The position numbers were made by a program, and so were the translations under genes. This document shows positions 52,534 to 52,595 of a stretch of 52,595 bases of DNA, piece after piece. The DNA lies in assembly GCA_964459305.1 (NCBI GenBank), contig CAYWNA010000073.1:1-52595 (forward strand), written 5' to 3'. A model generated the notes under the pieces. That model was not told the DNA's origin. It did no database searches and saw only the letters and a program-made list of their open reading frames with translations. The DNA comes from CAYWNA01 sp964459305. GTDB lineage: Bacteria; Planctomycetota; Planctomycetia; Pirellulales; Pirellulaceae. Positions within the stretch are counted from its first letter, which is position 1, and the number at the start of each line of letters is the position of its first letter.

Positions 52534-52595
52534 CGTGGGATAGGCTTCCAGCCTGTCGGAAGCACAGGAAGAACGACAGGCTGGAAGCCTATCCC
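52534..52595. repeat. Inverted repeat (GGGATAGGCTTCCAGCC family), copy 2, cut by window end
   Basis: The 24-base left arm (52534-52557) is identical to copy 1; the right arm (52575-52595) matches for all 21 bases visible. The spacer is 17 bases and unrelated to the spacer of copy 1. Confidence 0.9.

Overview
The window looks like chromosomal DNA of a planctomycete, probably a Pirellulales-like lineage (inference from content). Supporting signs are an RTX protein that starts with the planctomycete extracellular motif (VESLEARQLLA), a hydrazine-synthase-alpha-like cytochrome c, a DUF1080 protein, a type I sulfatase, three very large secreted PQQ-like beta-propeller proteins, and several palindromic dispersed repeats of the kind that code for GVERSEPP and GEAPAEP when translated. 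No rRNA, tRNA, CRISPR array, insertion sequence or phage gene was recognised.

Layout. 0.1-4.2 kb: an extended SDR epimerase, a PHB-depolymerase-like alpha/beta hydrolase, and a leftward set of three (unknown 190-aa protein, ketoacyl-ACP synthase III, ACP). 4.4-7.5 kb: a leftward porG-porD-porA-porB operon for a four-subunit pyruvate/2-oxoacid:ferredoxin oxidoreductase. 7.8-13.2 kb: an exported beta-barrel-like protein, an RTX protein with a lethal-factor-like zinc-protease domain, and a membrane/coiled-coil protein with a CxxC cluster. 13.6-26.9 kb: two divergent carbohydrate operons. The leftward one holds a HAD phosphatase, a LarA-like protein and an enolase-superfamily enzyme. The rightward one holds a GAF-AAA+-Fis sigma-54 activator, a 1735-aa GH2-like enzyme, an FGGY sugar kinase and a phosphohexomutase. 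27-42.6 kb: mostly exported degradative proteins: an esterase, a sulfatase fused to an SGNH esterase, an HzsA-like dihaem protein, two large glycosidase-like or carbohydrate-binding proteins, a DUF1080 protein and a WbsX/GH99-like protein. 42.7-52.4 kb: three PQQ-like propeller proteins, two of which carry an N-terminal methyltransferase-like domain and are divergently transcribed paralogues.

Working together (inference): the 13.6-42.6 kb stretch reads as a sulfated/acylated glycan degradation region without SusC/SusD. Exported sulfatase, esterases and glycosidases would release sugars or sugar acids, and the FGGY kinase, phosphohexomutase, enolase-superfamily enzyme, LarA-like protein and HAD phosphatase would process them, possibly under the sigma-54 activator. 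The Por complex would oxidise the resulting pyruvate or other 2-oxoacids.

The most unusual feature is a population of palindromic or simple repeats that lie in intergenic DNA and also sit in frame inside genes. One appears to split a signal peptide, one lies inside the phosphohexomutase, and others fill linkers or turns of both methyltransferase-propeller paralogues. This resembles the coding palindromic elements known in Rickettsia.
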